Source: an uncultured Myxococcales bacterium
GTDB taxonomy: Bacteria; Myxococcota_A; UBA9042; DTJE01
DNA length: 64,000 bases
Assembly: GCA_937975765.1 (NCBI GenBank)
Contig: CALJUR010000008.1
Location: 134,020 to 198,019, forward strand
Direction of reading: 5' to 3'
Below, piece by piece: positions 8,288 to 17,177 of this stretch. The position numbers were made by a program, and so were the translations under genes. The notes below the pieces were generated by a model. That model ran no database searches, was not told the DNA's origin, and saw nothing but the letters and a program-made list of their open reading frames with translations. Within the stretch, counting starts at the first letter, position 1; every line of letters begins with the position of its first letter.

Positions 8288-10033
8288 ATGACGACAAGAA
8301 TCCATCTGGCTGCTGTTCTGGCCTTGGGCCTGTGGGCATGCGGCGTCGACGACACGCGTCCCGGTTCCGTGGGCGTGGTCGCCAGCGCCCTCACCAGCAC
8401 CTGCGAGACGGGCGACGCGCCGCAGGGACTGGACCGCGTGAAGATCGTCGTCACCGGCCTGAAACAGGTCGAGGACGAGTCCGGCAACCTGGCCTGGAAG
8501 ACCAGGGAACTGGGAGACCCGGTTTCGGCGGACATCGACAAGTCCGGCACGGGGACCGGGGGGGAGTGGTCCCAGGACGTCGTGGTCAAGGGGGTCGATG
8601 CCGGCATCGACCGCACCCTGACGATCCTCGGCTACACCAGCGGGCAGGACACGCCGACGTGGTTCGGGCGCCGCCGCGAGGTGTCGGTGACGCAGGACCG
8701 GACGACCGAGGTGGAACTGGTCCTGACGCGGTTCGGCCGGTTCACCTGCCTGGACGCACCCTCGGCCTTCTCGCAGCGCGCGTTCCCCGCTTCCGTGGTG
8801 CTTGGCGACGGCCGCGTCCTGCTGTCGGGCGGCTTCACGGGGAATGCCGACATCGGGGGCGGATCCTTCGAGTTGAGGGACCCCTCCGCCAGCGCGTTCG
8901 TGTACGACCCTGCCAACGGGTCCATCGTGCAGGTCGGGGACATGACCGTGGCGCGCGCGGGCCACGCGATGGTCTACCTGCCGCTGGCCGACGGCGAGAA
9001 GGTCCTGGTGTTCGGCGGCGCCACGAAGATGACGGTCAAGGGCGGCAGCGAGTTCCCGCTGGACGTCGATGCCGCGGCCACGCTGGATTCCTTCGAGATC
9101 TTCGACGTCGCGACGCTGGCGTTCCTCCCGGCCGGCCAGGACTATGCCGGCAAGGACAAGAAGATGGGCCGGGGACGGGTGTTCCCGTCGGTCGGCCGCC
9201 TGTCCGACAACTCGATCCTGATCACGGGGGGCGGCAGGTGGCCGCTGGCGGCTTCGGACTACACCCTGGCCGAGATCTGGGCCCCGTATGCCGACAAGGA
9301 CGCGAACGGCGAGAACCCGAGGGGCGGCATGCTGGACGTCGGCACCGGGCTGGTGCTGCTGCGCCAGCACAACGGCGCCGCCATGGTCAAACTGGACGAG
9401 ACGACCCAGGGCCTGTCGCGGTACCTGGTGATCGGCGGCACGACCGGGGCCGACGCGAACGTCGAGATCTTCAAGCAGGCGTCCAAGCCGGAGGACGGCG
9501 TCGTCGGCGCGTTCCAGGCCCGGTCGGCCAGCGGCCTGCCGCTGCTGTTCTTCCCGACGGTCACGCCGCTGAAGCAGGACGCGGAAGGGCGCAAGCGCTT
9601 CCTGGTCGTGGGCGGCGCCGAGTACAAGAGCGCCAGGTTGTCCGCACCGCTGGCGAAGGCCTGGATCCTGTCGGTCGACGCCCAGGACAAGGTCGCGGTC
9701 GAGGCGATCGACACCCCGTGCGCGGCGCGGTTCCTGCACAAGACGATCGGGTCCTTCGACGCGGACGGCGCGGTGGTGCTGGGCGGCTTCACCGACTTCG
9801 GCCAGGTGGCCAACGGCAACGCGTGCTTCTTCGACCTGGCGACGAAGACGTTCTCGATGGTCCCGCAAGGCCAGCCCGAGTTCTTCGCCCGGGCTGCGAA
9901 CGTGGCCGAGCGGCTGATCGACGACTCGCTGCTGCTGGCGGGCGGCCTGGTGAACGTCTCCGACCTGGACGGGACGCCCGGCCTGCTGGAACTGTACACG
10001 CCTCCGTCCCTGAAGACGAACCTGGCGGAGTAG
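8288..10033 (+). CDS. Kelch-repeat-like lipoprotein
   Basis: 581 aa. The ATG at 8288 starts a lipoprotein signal ending in ALGLWACG; an upstream in-frame ATG at 8237 would put 17 odd residues before the signal. After about residue 165 there are repeated blades containing VLLSGGF, VLVFGGA, ILITGGG, LVIGGT, FLVVGGA and VVLGGF motifs, typical of kelch/galactose-oxidase-type beta propellers, where they are binding platforms. The N-terminal 150 residues look like an Ig-like or carboxypeptidase-regulatory beta domain. No copper ligands of true galactose oxidase are evident. It lies 13 nt before the PEGA gene and is probably cotranscribed with it. Role unknown; an outer-membrane or surface scaffold is likely. 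Confidence 0.85.
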   Translation: MTTRIHLAAVLALGLWACGVDDTRPGSVGVVASALTSTCETGDAPQGLDRVKIVVTGLKQVEDESGNLAWKTRELGDPVSADIDKSGTGTGGEWSQDVVVKGVDAGIDRTLTILGYTSGQDTPTWFGRRREVSVTQDRTTEVELVLTRFGRFTCLDAPSAFSQRAFPASVVLGDGRVLLSGGFTGNADIGGGSFELRDPSASAFVYDPANGSIVQVGDMTVARAGHAMVYLPLADGEKVLVFGGATKMTVKGGSEFPLDVDAAATLDSFEIFDVATLAFLPAGQDYAGKDKKMGRGRVFPSVGRLSDNSILITGGGRWPLAASDYTLAEIWAPYADKDANGENPRGGMLDVGTGLVLLRQHNGAAMVKLDETTQGLSRYLVIGGTTGADANVEIFKQASKPEDGVVGAFQARSASGLPLLFFPTVTPLKQDAEGRKRFLVVGGAEYKSARLSAPLAKAWILSVDAQDKVAVEAIDTPCAARFLHKTIGSFDADGAVVLGGFTDFGQVANGNACFFDLATKTFSMVPQGQPEFFARAANVAERLIDDSLLLAGGLVNVSDLDGTPGLLELYTPPSLKTNLAE

Positions 10034-10046
10034 GGAGGATCTCGCG

Positions 10047-11486
10047 ATGAACGCGACCCGGAGCAACCGGTTCCCGTCCCTGGTGCCGACGCGGAGGTCC
10101 CCCCTGTTCGCGGGGGTCGCGGCATTCCTGGCCGCGAGCCTGCTGCAACTGGAGGTCTCCGGCGCCCTGTCGCTGGTGGCCGCGGCCCGCGCCGCGGACG
10201 CCCCCGCCACCGCGCGCCGGCTGGCCCTGTTCGTGGTCCCGAAGGACGCGAAGAAGGACGCTACGACGGCCATGGTCATCCGCGGCCTGATGCGCGGCAC
10301 CGCCGACCGGCTGGAGGCGTCCGGCCTGCGCCGCGCCCCGCTGAGCGAGTCGCTGCCGGACACGGCGCTGGCGACCGTGGCGGCGAAGGTCGAGGAAGGC
10401 TTCCGCGCCCTGAACTCCCAGAAGTGGGACGAGGCGCTGGCGGCCTACAAGGCGGCCGAAGCGACGCTGCAGCCGGTCCTGGGACTGGCCGACCGGGCCC
10501 TGGTGGCGCGGACGTACAAGGGCCTGGGCATCGCCTCGCTGCAGGCGCGCAAGCAGTTGCAGGCGAAGGAGGCGGTCCGGCGGTCGGTGCTGCTGTACCC
10601 CGGCCAGAAGCAGAGCGAGTACGCGTTCAACCTCGAGTCGCGCAACCTGTTCGCGCAGGTCCAGCGCGAGATGGAGGACGCCCCGGACGGCAGCCTGGAC
10701 ATCCAGGCGGGCGAGATCTCGGGCGCCGAGGTCTACGTCGGCGGCGAGTTCCGCGGGTTCGCGCCCATCAAGGTCAGCGGCCTGAAACTGGGCGAGCACC
10801 TGGTCAGCGTCTTCGCCGGGGGATACGAGCGCTGGGCGCAGTTCGTGTCGGTGCGCGGCGGCCCCGAGCAGCGCCTGGAAGTCCCGCTGGTTCCCGCGGC
10901 GAACCGGCGCGCGATCGACGAGGGCGTCGCGGCGGTGGTCCGGAGCACGGACAAGGGCGGTGCGGCGGCCTCGGAGGCGAGGACGCTGGCCGAGCGCGCG
11001 GGCGCCACGGACCTGGTCGTCCTGCGCGTGTCCAGCGACAGGAAGGGCTTCCTGCTGCAGGGCACCTACTGGCGCGACGGCACGGCCACGGCGGTCCGGC
11101 AGGAACTGGCGCGCGACGCCACGCTGGTCGCGGGCCTCCAGGACCTGATGTCGAACCTGACCGGCCTGCAGGCGGGTCCCGAGACGGCGCTGGCCGCCCT
11201 GGAGCCTCCGCCGGTCTCGATGCCCGAAGGCGGTTCCGTGGTGGTCAGCGGTGCGGCCGGGGGGGGCGAGGACCTGATGGTCGATCCGAACTCGCCCATC
11301 TTCAAGGACACCGCGAAGAAGGAGAAGGGGATCGACGTCGTCCACAAGTGGTGGTTCTGGACCGCCCTGGTGGTGGGCGTGGGCGCCATTGCCGGCGTGA
11401 CCTACTGGGGCGTGACCTCGGGCGGCGGCACGGGTTCGGGTACGCCGACCGGCGACGTCAAGGTCACCATCCGGGGCGTTCGCTGA
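10047..11486 (+). CDS. PEGA-domain protein with N-terminal helical repeats and C-terminal membrane segment
   Basis: 479 aa, with a GGAGG just before the ATG. A hydrophobic signal-like start runs to about residue 50 and TPR-like helices span about 120-200. A PEGA domain at about 214-270 includes GAEVYVGGEFRGFAP and the KLGEHLVSVFAGGYE turn. A C-terminal membrane helix lies at about 434-457, followed by a short tail. PEGA domains occur in surface-layer-like and kinase-associated proteins and bind partners. The gene sits between a kelch lipoprotein and a Ser/Thr kinase, which suggests an envelope signalling or scaffold role (inference). Confidence 0.82.
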   Translation: MNATRSNRFPSLVPTRRSPLFAGVAAFLAASLLQLEVSGALSLVAAARAADAPATARRLALFVVPKDAKKDATTAMVIRGLMRGTADRLEASGLRRAPLSESLPDTALATVAAKVEEGFRALNSQKWDEALAAYKAAEATLQPVLGLADRALVARTYKGLGIASLQARKQLQAKEAVRRSVLLYPGQKQSEYAFNLESRNLFAQVQREMEDAPDGSLDIQAGEISGAEVYVGGEFRGFAPIKVSGLKLGEHLVSVFAGGYERWAQFVSVRGGPEQRLEVPLVPAANRRAIDEGVAAVVRSTDKGGAAASEARTLAERAGATDLVVLRVSSDRKGFLLQGTYWRDGTATAVRQELARDATLVAGLQDLMSNLTGLQAGPETALAALEPPPVSMPEGGSVVVSGAAGGGEDLMVDPNSPIFKDTAKKEKGIDVVHKWWFWTALVVGVGAIAGVTYWGVTSGGGTGSGTPTGDVKVTIRGVR

Positions 11487-11546
11487 CCCGCGGGACGTCC
11501 TCCTCCCATCGCCTCGAATCCACTGCACGACGGCCTCCCGGAATGC

Positions 11547-11575
11547 TTGACAACGCAGCACCCGTGCGGCAAAGT
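11547..11575 (+). promoter_or_regulatory. Predicted promoter of the DUF4388 kinase gene
   Basis: TTGACA (11547-11552), a 17-nt spacer, CAAAGT (11570-11575). Perfect -35 and a weak -10. The start near 11582 leaves a leader of about 50 nt. A GTG at 11578 lies at the predicted start and is therefore unlikely to begin the protein. Confidence 0.45.
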
Positions 11576-11631
11576 CGGTGCGACCCGCCCACAAGGATCA
11601 CGCGACCCCGGCGGGCGACGCGACGGGAGGA

Positions 11632-13902
11632 ATGGTGAGCCAGGAAGCGAACGGGAACCCGGTGTCCAGCGCTTCCCAGATGCGTCCCCGGCAGTTCGGC
11701 AAGTACCTGCTGCTGGAGAAGATCGGTTCCGGCGGGATGGCCGAGATCTTCAAGGCCGTGGTGCGCGGCGCCGGGGACTTCCAGAAGGTCTGCGTCATCA
11801 AGAGGATCCTGCTGGGGTACTCGCGGGACCCGTCGTTCGTGAAGATGTTCGTCGACGAGGCGAAGATCACCGCCCCGCTGCAGCACGCGAACATCGTCAG
11901 CATCTACGAGTTCGACCAGGTGGAAGGGCAGTACTACCTGGCGATGGAACTGGTCCACGGGCGCGACCTGCAGAGGGTGATGGCACGCGCCAACAAGGTC
12001 GGGCGCCAGGTCCCCGCCGAACTGGCGGTCCACCTCACCTGCGAGGTGTGCAAGGCCCTGTGGTACGCGTACAACGCGCGCGACCCGTACGGCAACCCCC
12101 TGCAGATCATCCACCGCGACGTGTCGCCGTCCAACGTGCTGCTGTCCTTCGACGGCGACGTCAAGGTGACCGACTTCGGCGTGGCCAAGGCCGCGATCTC
12201 CAGCGGCGACCAGGCCGGCGGCGTCCTGAAGGGCAAACTGGGCTACATGTCGCCCGAGCAGGTGATGGCCCGCGAGGTCGATCACCGGTCGGACATCTTC
12301 AGCCTGGGGATCATCCTGTTCGAGACCCTGACCCTGAAGCGGATGTTCCTGGGACGCACTGACCTGCAGACGCTGATCAACGTGCGCGACGCGGACGTCG
12401 AGAAGCGGCTGGCACGGCATCCGGAGATCGACCCCGGGCTGGCCGAAACCCTGCGCAAGGCGCTGGCCAAGGACCGCGATCGCCGGTACCGCAACGCCCA
12501 GGACTTCCTGACCGACATGCAGGACTGGCTGTATGCCCGCAACAGCCGCATCGGTCCGGCGCAGGTGGCGGCGTACCTGAAGGACCTGTTCCCCGAGGAG
12601 GCCGAACAGGAACTCCTGCCCCTGGAGGTCGAGGAGATCTCCGACGGCGCGCGCACCGGTGGGGAAGCCGTCGCGGCGACGGCCGAGGTTTCCGCTTCGG
12701 ATGCCGCGGCACCGGTTTCCGGTTCGGCTCCGCGCGTGGCGCCGCCGGTCGCGGCCGAGGCGCCCTCCCAGCCCAGGGCCCCCCAGGCCGCCCCGGCCCG
12801 GGAGATGGCCCCCCGCCGGGAGGTCGAGGCCCCGACGCCGGTCCAGCCGGCCCGACGCCCGATGCCGGAGGCGCAGGACCTGTCGTTCGACGATTCCGGC
12901 CTGCGGGACGCGCCTTCCGATACCCGGAGTTCCCGCGTGGCCCCGCAGTCCGCCAACTTCCGCATCCGGGACGCGGACGGGAACATCTTCGGCCCCGTGT
13001 CGTTCGACAACGTGCTCAGCCTGCTGAACAGCCGATCGATCACCGAGGACGAGCAGTGCTCGATGAACGACGGCGACTGGATGCGGGTGGGCGACGTCGC
13101 CGCCTTCCGCGGCCACATGCGGGACGCGGGGGTCGAGCAGGCCCGCCGCGTGCTGCTGTTCGAGGGGACGCTGGAACGGCGCAACATGGTGCGCCTGGTC
13201 ACGACCATCGCGCAGGTGCAGCGCCTGTCCGGCCTGCTGACGCTGAAGCAGGGCTCGAACCAGAAGGAGATCTACTTCCGGGACGGGCGCCCCCGCTTCA
13301 TCTATTCGAACCTCAAGCACGAACTGCTGGGCGAGTTCCTGGTCCGCCGTCGCATGACGACGCGCGAGTCCGTGGACCAGGCGATCCAGCAGTCCCGTAC
13401 GGCGGCGGGCCGGCTGGGGGACGCCCTGGTGTCGCAGGGCGTGGTCGGCGCACACGAACTGGCCGATGCCCTGCAGGTGCAGTTCCGCGAGCGGTTCCTG
13501 GACATCTTCCGCTGGGACTCGGGCTGGTACGGGTTCTTCGAGAACGTGGCCACCCCGAAGGCGGCCGTCACGATGGACCTGGACCCCATGGAGGCGATGT
13601 CCGAGGCCGTTCGCGCCCAGTACCAGCTGCCGCTGCTGCGCGCCTTCCTGGCGGATTGCGCCCAGCGCCGCCTGGTGCGGATGGACAGTGCCCGGGTGCC
13701 GGTGTCGGCGCTGAAGCTGCTGCCCCGGGAGATGCGCGTGCTGAACCTGCTGGACGCGAACCCCAGCATCGCGCAGCTGGCGAAGGTGCTGCCGACCGGT
13801 CCCGAGACCGAGTTGCTGATCTACCGCGTGGTGTTCCTGCTGATCGAGACCGGCATGTGGATCTTCCGCGGCAGCCAGGCGGCCAGCCCGCCGCGGCGCT
13901 AG
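11632..13902 (+). CDS. Ser/Thr protein kinase with GYF-like and DUF4388 domains
   Basis: About 756 aa. The kinase domain covers about residues 24-290. It has the GSGGMAEIF glycine loop, the Lys in CVIKRI, an HRDVSPSN catalytic loop (H161-D163) in place of the usual HRDLKPEN, and DFG at 181. The HRDVSP form is common in myxobacterial kinases. A 140-residue Ala/Pro linker leads to a GYF_2-like module at about 443-490 and a DUF4388 (PATAN-like) region at about 502-640, which in related bacteria mediates protein contacts in motility and development. No membrane segment is seen. The start is uncertain: GGAGG ends 1 nt before the ATG at 11632 and 4 nt before an in-frame GTG at 11635; GTG 11578 is less likely. 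Confidence 0.88.
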   Translation: MVSQEANGNPVSSASQMRPRQFGKYLLLEKIGSGGMAEIFKAVVRGAGDFQKVCVIKRILLGYSRDPSFVKMFVDEAKITAPLQHANIVSIYEFDQVEGQYYLAMELVHGRDLQRVMARANKVGRQVPAELAVHLTCEVCKALWYAYNARDPYGNPLQIIHRDVSPSNVLLSFDGDVKVTDFGVAKAAISSGDQAGGVLKGKLGYMSPEQVMAREVDHRSDIFSLGIILFETLTLKRMFLGRTDLQTLINVRDADVEKRLARHPEIDPGLAETLRKALAKDRDRRYRNAQDFLTDMQDWLYARNSRIGPAQVAAYLKDLFPEEAEQELLPLEVEEISDGARTGGEAVAATAEVSASDAAAPVSGSAPRVAPPVAAEAPSQPRAPQAAPAREMAPRREVEAPTPVQPARRPMPEAQDLSFDDSGLRDAPSDTRSSRVAPQSANFRIRDADGNIFGPVSFDNVLSLLNSRSITEDEQCSMNDGDWMRVGDVAAFRGHMRDAGVEQARRVLLFEGTLERRNMVRLVTTIAQVQRLSGLLTLKQGSNQKEIYFRDGRPRFIYSNLKHELLGEFLVRRRMTTRESVDQAIQQSRTAAGRLGDALVSQGVVGAHELADALQVQFRERFLDIFRWDSGWYGFFENVATPKAAVTMDLDPMEAMSEAVRAQYQLPLLRAFLADCAQRRLVRMDSARVPVSALKLLPREMRVLNLLDANPSIAQLAKVLPTGPETELLIYRVVFLLIETGMWIFRGSQAASPPRR

Positions 13903-13938
13903 CACCGCGTTCCCGACGGGCGAACCCTCGACCGATCG

Positions 13939-14697
13939 TCAGGCGATCTCGACGAACCCCGAACGGGCCAGGTGCGACAGCACGATCAGCGTCCGCAGTT
14001 CGGGTGCGACCACCTTCCGCGTCAGGTCGCGCAGGTTGCGGTGGCCGTCGGTCTGGCGCAGGACGTCCAGCAGCAGGGAAGGGTGGTCGCAGGGGATCTT
14101 GATGGGCTGGCGGTCCTTGACCGGGACCGGAACCCGGTCCATCGAGCCCAGGGCCTCCTTGTAGAGGCGCAGCAGCAGTTCGCCGTTCTTGTCCAGGAAG
14201 ATGCCCAGTTCCTCGGCCTCGGGCGCCAGCATCACCAGGCGTTCCAGGGAGATCATCGCGCCGGCGGAATCGCCCAGGTCGAACAGGCGGACCACGTCCT
14301 CGTACAGAAGCCGCTGGGCGCCGTCCCAGTGGACCTCGGGACGGGCCTCGGCCGCGGCCGGGACCGCCTCGACCTGCCGGGGAGGGGAAGGCGGCGGCGG
14401 CTCGGGAACCGTGACGGTCTCCCGGGCGTGGAAGGCGAGGCCGGGCAGGGACTCGGCCGGAGGTACCGGCTGGGACACGGCCTTCCGGGCGGCCTCGGCA
14501 CGGCTGCGCAGGGTGGTCACGCAACGCTGCAGCGACGTGGCCAGGGGATCCCGGGCCGGGTCGAACGCCGTCGCGACCGCCATGACGCGGTGCCGGTACT
14601 CCGACAGGGCCTGCAGGTCGTCGGGCAGCCCCGCCAGGAGCCGCTCCAGCAGTTCCCTGGTCCTGGGGTGCACGGCCGGTTGAGGGGCGCCTCGCAT
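13939..14697 (-). CDS. Uncharacterised protein with two helical/winged-helix-like segments
   Basis: 252 aa, not recognised as a named family. An N-terminal helical segment at residues 1-75 is followed by a Pro/Ala-rich linker at about 76-125. A domain with Leu-rich helices at about 130-190 (YEDVVRLFDLGDSAGAMISL) resembles TPR or DUF4388-associated helices. The C-terminal segment (LLLDVLRQTDGHRNLRDL then LSHLARSGFVEI) has the pattern of a small winged-helix end. It is convergent with the DUF4388 kinase, 36 nt apart, so it could be a partner of that pathway (inference). The preceding gene in its direction is the HD-GYP regulator, 53 nt upstream. Confidence 0.7.
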   Translation of the reverse strand: MRGAPQPAVHPRTRELLERLLAGLPDDLQALSEYRHRVMAVATAFDPARDPLATSLQRCVTTLRSRAEAARKAVSQPVPPAESLPGLAFHARETVTVPEPPPPSPPRQVEAVPAAAEARPEVHWDGAQRLLYEDVVRLFDLGDSAGAMISLERLVMLAPEAEELGIFLDKNGELLLRLYKEALGSMDRVPVPVKDRQPIKIPCDHPSLLLDVLRQTDGHRNLRDLTRKVVAPELRTLIVLSHLARSGFVEIA

Positions 14698-14750
14698 GTC
14701 GCGGATTCTAGCACGGCCCAGGGGGGAGCCGGAAATGCAAGAAGAGGGAC

Positions 14751-15824
14751 CTACTGGTACCGCGAGTGGATTTCGAGGATGTCGTCGTGGCGCACCCTGA
14801 ACGCGCGGATCACCTGCGGATCGAAGCGGGAGGCCAGTTCGTCCACGATGGAGGTGAATGCGTCCCGCGGGTGCATCGCCTCCTTGTAGTGGCGCCGGGT
14901 CGTCAGCGCGTCGAACACGTCGGCCACCGCCACCAGGCGTGCCTCGATCGGGATCTGGTCGCCCCTCAGGGCATGCGGGTAGCCGCTGCCGTCGATGCGC
15001 TCGTGGTGGGACAGGGCGATGTTGGCGGCCACCGGGTCGGCGCGGGCGGCCTTCAGCAGTTCGCACCCGAACAGGGTGTGCTGCTTCATCTCCTCGAACT
15101 CCTGCCGGGTCAGCACGCCTTCCTTCTTCAGGACCTCGTGGCGGATGCCGACCTTCCCGACGTCGTGCAGCGGGGCGTACAGGCGGATCTTCTCGATGAA
15201 CTCGTGGTCCATCCCCATCTCGGCGGCCAGCAGCGACGAGTACTCCGCGACGCGGGTCATGTGCTGGCCGGTCTCCTGGTCCGTCATCTCGGCCGCCTTC
15301 TCCAGCGCGGCGACGGTGGCGATGGTGATCTCCAGCAGTTCCCGCGTGCGGTCCGTCACGCGCAGTTCCAGGCGGCGCTTCTCGTTGACCAGCCGGCGCC
15401 GGGTGGCCGCGAACCGCAGCAGCACGCGAAGGCGGGCCCGCAGGGTGCCGTCGGGCGTCCGGTCGTTGACCACGTCCTCCGCGCCCATCTGGAAGGCACG
15501 CAGTTCCTGTTCCGGGGCGCCCGGGTCGGTGATGAAGAGGACCGGGAGGTCCTCGGTGGCCCGCTGGGTCCGCAGGGTGCGCAGCAGGTTGAAGCCGGCC
15601 ATGCCCGGAAGGCTGCCGGACACCAGCACGATCTCGGGCGGGGACGCCTGCAGCGAGGCGATGGCATCCGCTTCCGAGGACGCGATCTCGAGGGAATATC
15701 CGAAGGGCGCCAGCGCCGACGTCAGGCGCCGGGCGGTCGCCGGTTCCGCCATCACCAGCAGGCGGAAGGTGGACACGACCGTCCCGATCGCGGAGTTGGG
15801 AGTGGGGATTCCTGAACGGGACAT
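14751..15824 (-). CDS. HD-GYP domain protein with a degenerate receiver
   Basis: 357 aa. The receiver-like domain at about residues 20-135 lacks key residues: the acidic pair after the first strand is M25-A26, and the phospho-acceptor Asp is S69 in VSGSLPG. Phosphorylation by a histidine kinase is therefore not expected. A helical linker leads to an HD-GYP domain with an intact HDVGK (H220-D221) and HHERIDGSGYP, the metal and catalytic motifs of cyclic-di-GMP phosphodiesterases. It probably lowers c-di-GMP in response to protein-protein contact. It could serve the pilus system and the PilZ-like protein nearby (inference). Confidence 0.88.
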   Translation of the reverse strand: MSRSGIPTPNSAIGTVVSTFRLLVMAEPATARRLTSALAPFGYSLEIASSEADAIASLQASPPEIVLVSGSLPGMAGFNLLRTLRTQRATEDLPVLFITDPGAPEQELRAFQMGAEDVVNDRTPDGTLRARLRVLLRFAATRRRLVNEKRRLELRVTDRTRELLEITIATVAALEKAAEMTDQETGQHMTRVAEYSSLLAAEMGMDHEFIEKIRLYAPLHDVGKVGIRHEVLKKEGVLTRQEFEEMKQHTLFGCELLKAARADPVAANIALSHHERIDGSGYPHALRGDQIPIEARLVAVADVFDALTTRRHYKEAMHPRDAFTSIVDELASRFDPQVIRAFRVRHDDILEIHSRYQ

Positions 15825-15870
15825 CCGCGTTCTCGCCGAACGACCGATGAAGGATACAGGATGAGCGGTG

Positions 15871-17163
15871 TCAAGACCAGGGATCGATCCGGATGGCCGT
15901 CGATTCGCGCCCGGAGCCCGTCGAGACGAGCTGGACGGGGATGCCCAGGGCCGCCTCGATCCGGTCCACGTATCCCACGGCCTCGGGGGGCAGATCCTCC
16001 ATCCGGGTCACGCCATGGAGGGGCGCGGACCAGCCCGGCCAGTCCTCCAGGACGGGGACCAGGTCCGGCCGGCCGAACAGGTCGGGGGTCGCGATGTCGA
16101 TCGTGCGGCCCTGGAGGCGCCAGGCGGTGCAAACCGGGACGTGCGGGAGGCCGGACAGCACGTCCATCTTGGTCAGCGCCAGCGCCGTGACGCCGTTCAC
16201 GCGGACGGCGTAGCGCAGGGCCGGCAGGTCCAGGTGTCCGCAACGGCGCGGGCGACCCGTGGTGGCACCGAACTCGCCGCCCTTCTGCCGCAGCCAGTTG
16301 CCGTACTCGCCGCCATCCTCGGTCGGGAAGGGGCCGGCGCCGACCCGCGTGGTGTAGGCCTTCATGACGCCCAGCACGCCGGGATGCGCAGGCACGCCGA
16401 CCCCGGACAGGGCGAACGCCGCGGGGGCCACGGTCAACGACGAGGTGACGAACGGCCAGGTGCCGTGCAGCACGTCCAGCAGCGTCCCCTGCGCCGACTC
16501 GAACAGCACGTTGTCGCCGGCGGCCAGGTGCCTGGCGGCGATCTCGCCGGTGTCGCGCAGGAAGGGCTGCAGGCGCGCACCCAGCACCAGCACGCCGGCG
16601 GCCAGTTCGTCCCGGTCGATCGGCTCGCCGCCCAGGAACCGCAGCACGGCGTTCCGTTCCGGCAGCAGGGCGTCCAGCCGGGCCACCAGCCGGTCCGCAT
16701 CGCACAGGTCGATCAGGCGCACGCCGGTGCGCCCGAAGAGGTCCTCGTAGGCGGGCCCGATCCCGCGTCCGGTGGTGCCGATCTTCCCGGCGCCGCGGGC
16801 GGCCTCCCGCAGGGAGTCCAGGCGCTTGTGGTAGGGCAGGACGACCGTCGCCTGGCGGCTGATGGCCAGCCGGTCCGGGGTCACGGGCACGCCGGCCTGC
16901 CGAAGGTCCTCCATCTCGGCCAGCAGCGTCTCGGGATCGACGACGACCGCGGGGCCGATCGTGCAGAAGGCGTCGGGATTGAGGATCCCGGACGGGACCT
17001 GGTGCAGGACCAGTTTTCGGCCCTCGACGACCACCGTGTGGCCGGCGTTGGCGCCGCCCTGGTACCGCACCACCAGGGAGGCATCGCGGGCCAGGAGGTC
17101 CGTGACCTTTCCCTTGCCCTCGTCCCCCCACTGGATCCCGACGATGGTCAGGCTGTTCGGCAT
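15871..17163 (-). CDS. purA: Adenylosuccinate synthetase
   Basis: 430 aa, the family's normal length. It catalyses GTP-dependent joining of IMP and aspartate, the first committed step to AMP. The N-terminus IVGIQWGDEGKGK carries the P-loop and catalytic Asp and His region. GGANAGHTV, GTTGRGIGPAYED (IMP binding) and RVGAGPFPTE are all present, and TKMDVLSG gives guanine specificity. The gene starts 14 nt after the serA stop on the same strand and is probably cotranscribed with it. It looks complete and functional. Confidence 0.96.
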   Translation of the reverse strand: MPNSLTIVGIQWGDEGKGKVTDLLARDASLVVRYQGGANAGHTVVVEGRKLVLHQVPSGILNPDAFCTIGPAVVVDPETLLAEMEDLRQAGVPVTPDRLAISRQATVVLPYHKRLDSLREAARGAGKIGTTGRGIGPAYEDLFGRTGVRLIDLCDADRLVARLDALLPERNAVLRFLGGEPIDRDELAAGVLVLGARLQPFLRDTGEIAARHLAAGDNVLFESAQGTLLDVLHGTWPFVTSSLTVAPAAFALSGVGVPAHPGVLGVMKAYTTRVGAGPFPTEDGGEYGNWLRQKGGEFGATTGRPRRCGHLDLPALRYAVRVNGVTALALTKMDVLSGLPHVPVCTAWRLQGRTIDIATPDLFGRPDLVPVLEDWPGWSAPLHGVTRMEDLPPEAVGYVDRIEAALGIPVQLVSTGSGRESTAIRIDPWS

Positions 17164-17177
17164 GAATGGGCCGCCTT

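Noticed and set aside
5647..10050. A 1467-codon plus-strand frame spanning two lipoprotein genes
   Set aside because: It crosses two good genes in another frame and the product is Arg/Gly-rich filler.
11578..11631. GTG start at 11578 for the kinase
   Set aside because: It falls at the predicted transcription start and lacks a ribosome binding site; GGAGG lies just before 11632/11635.
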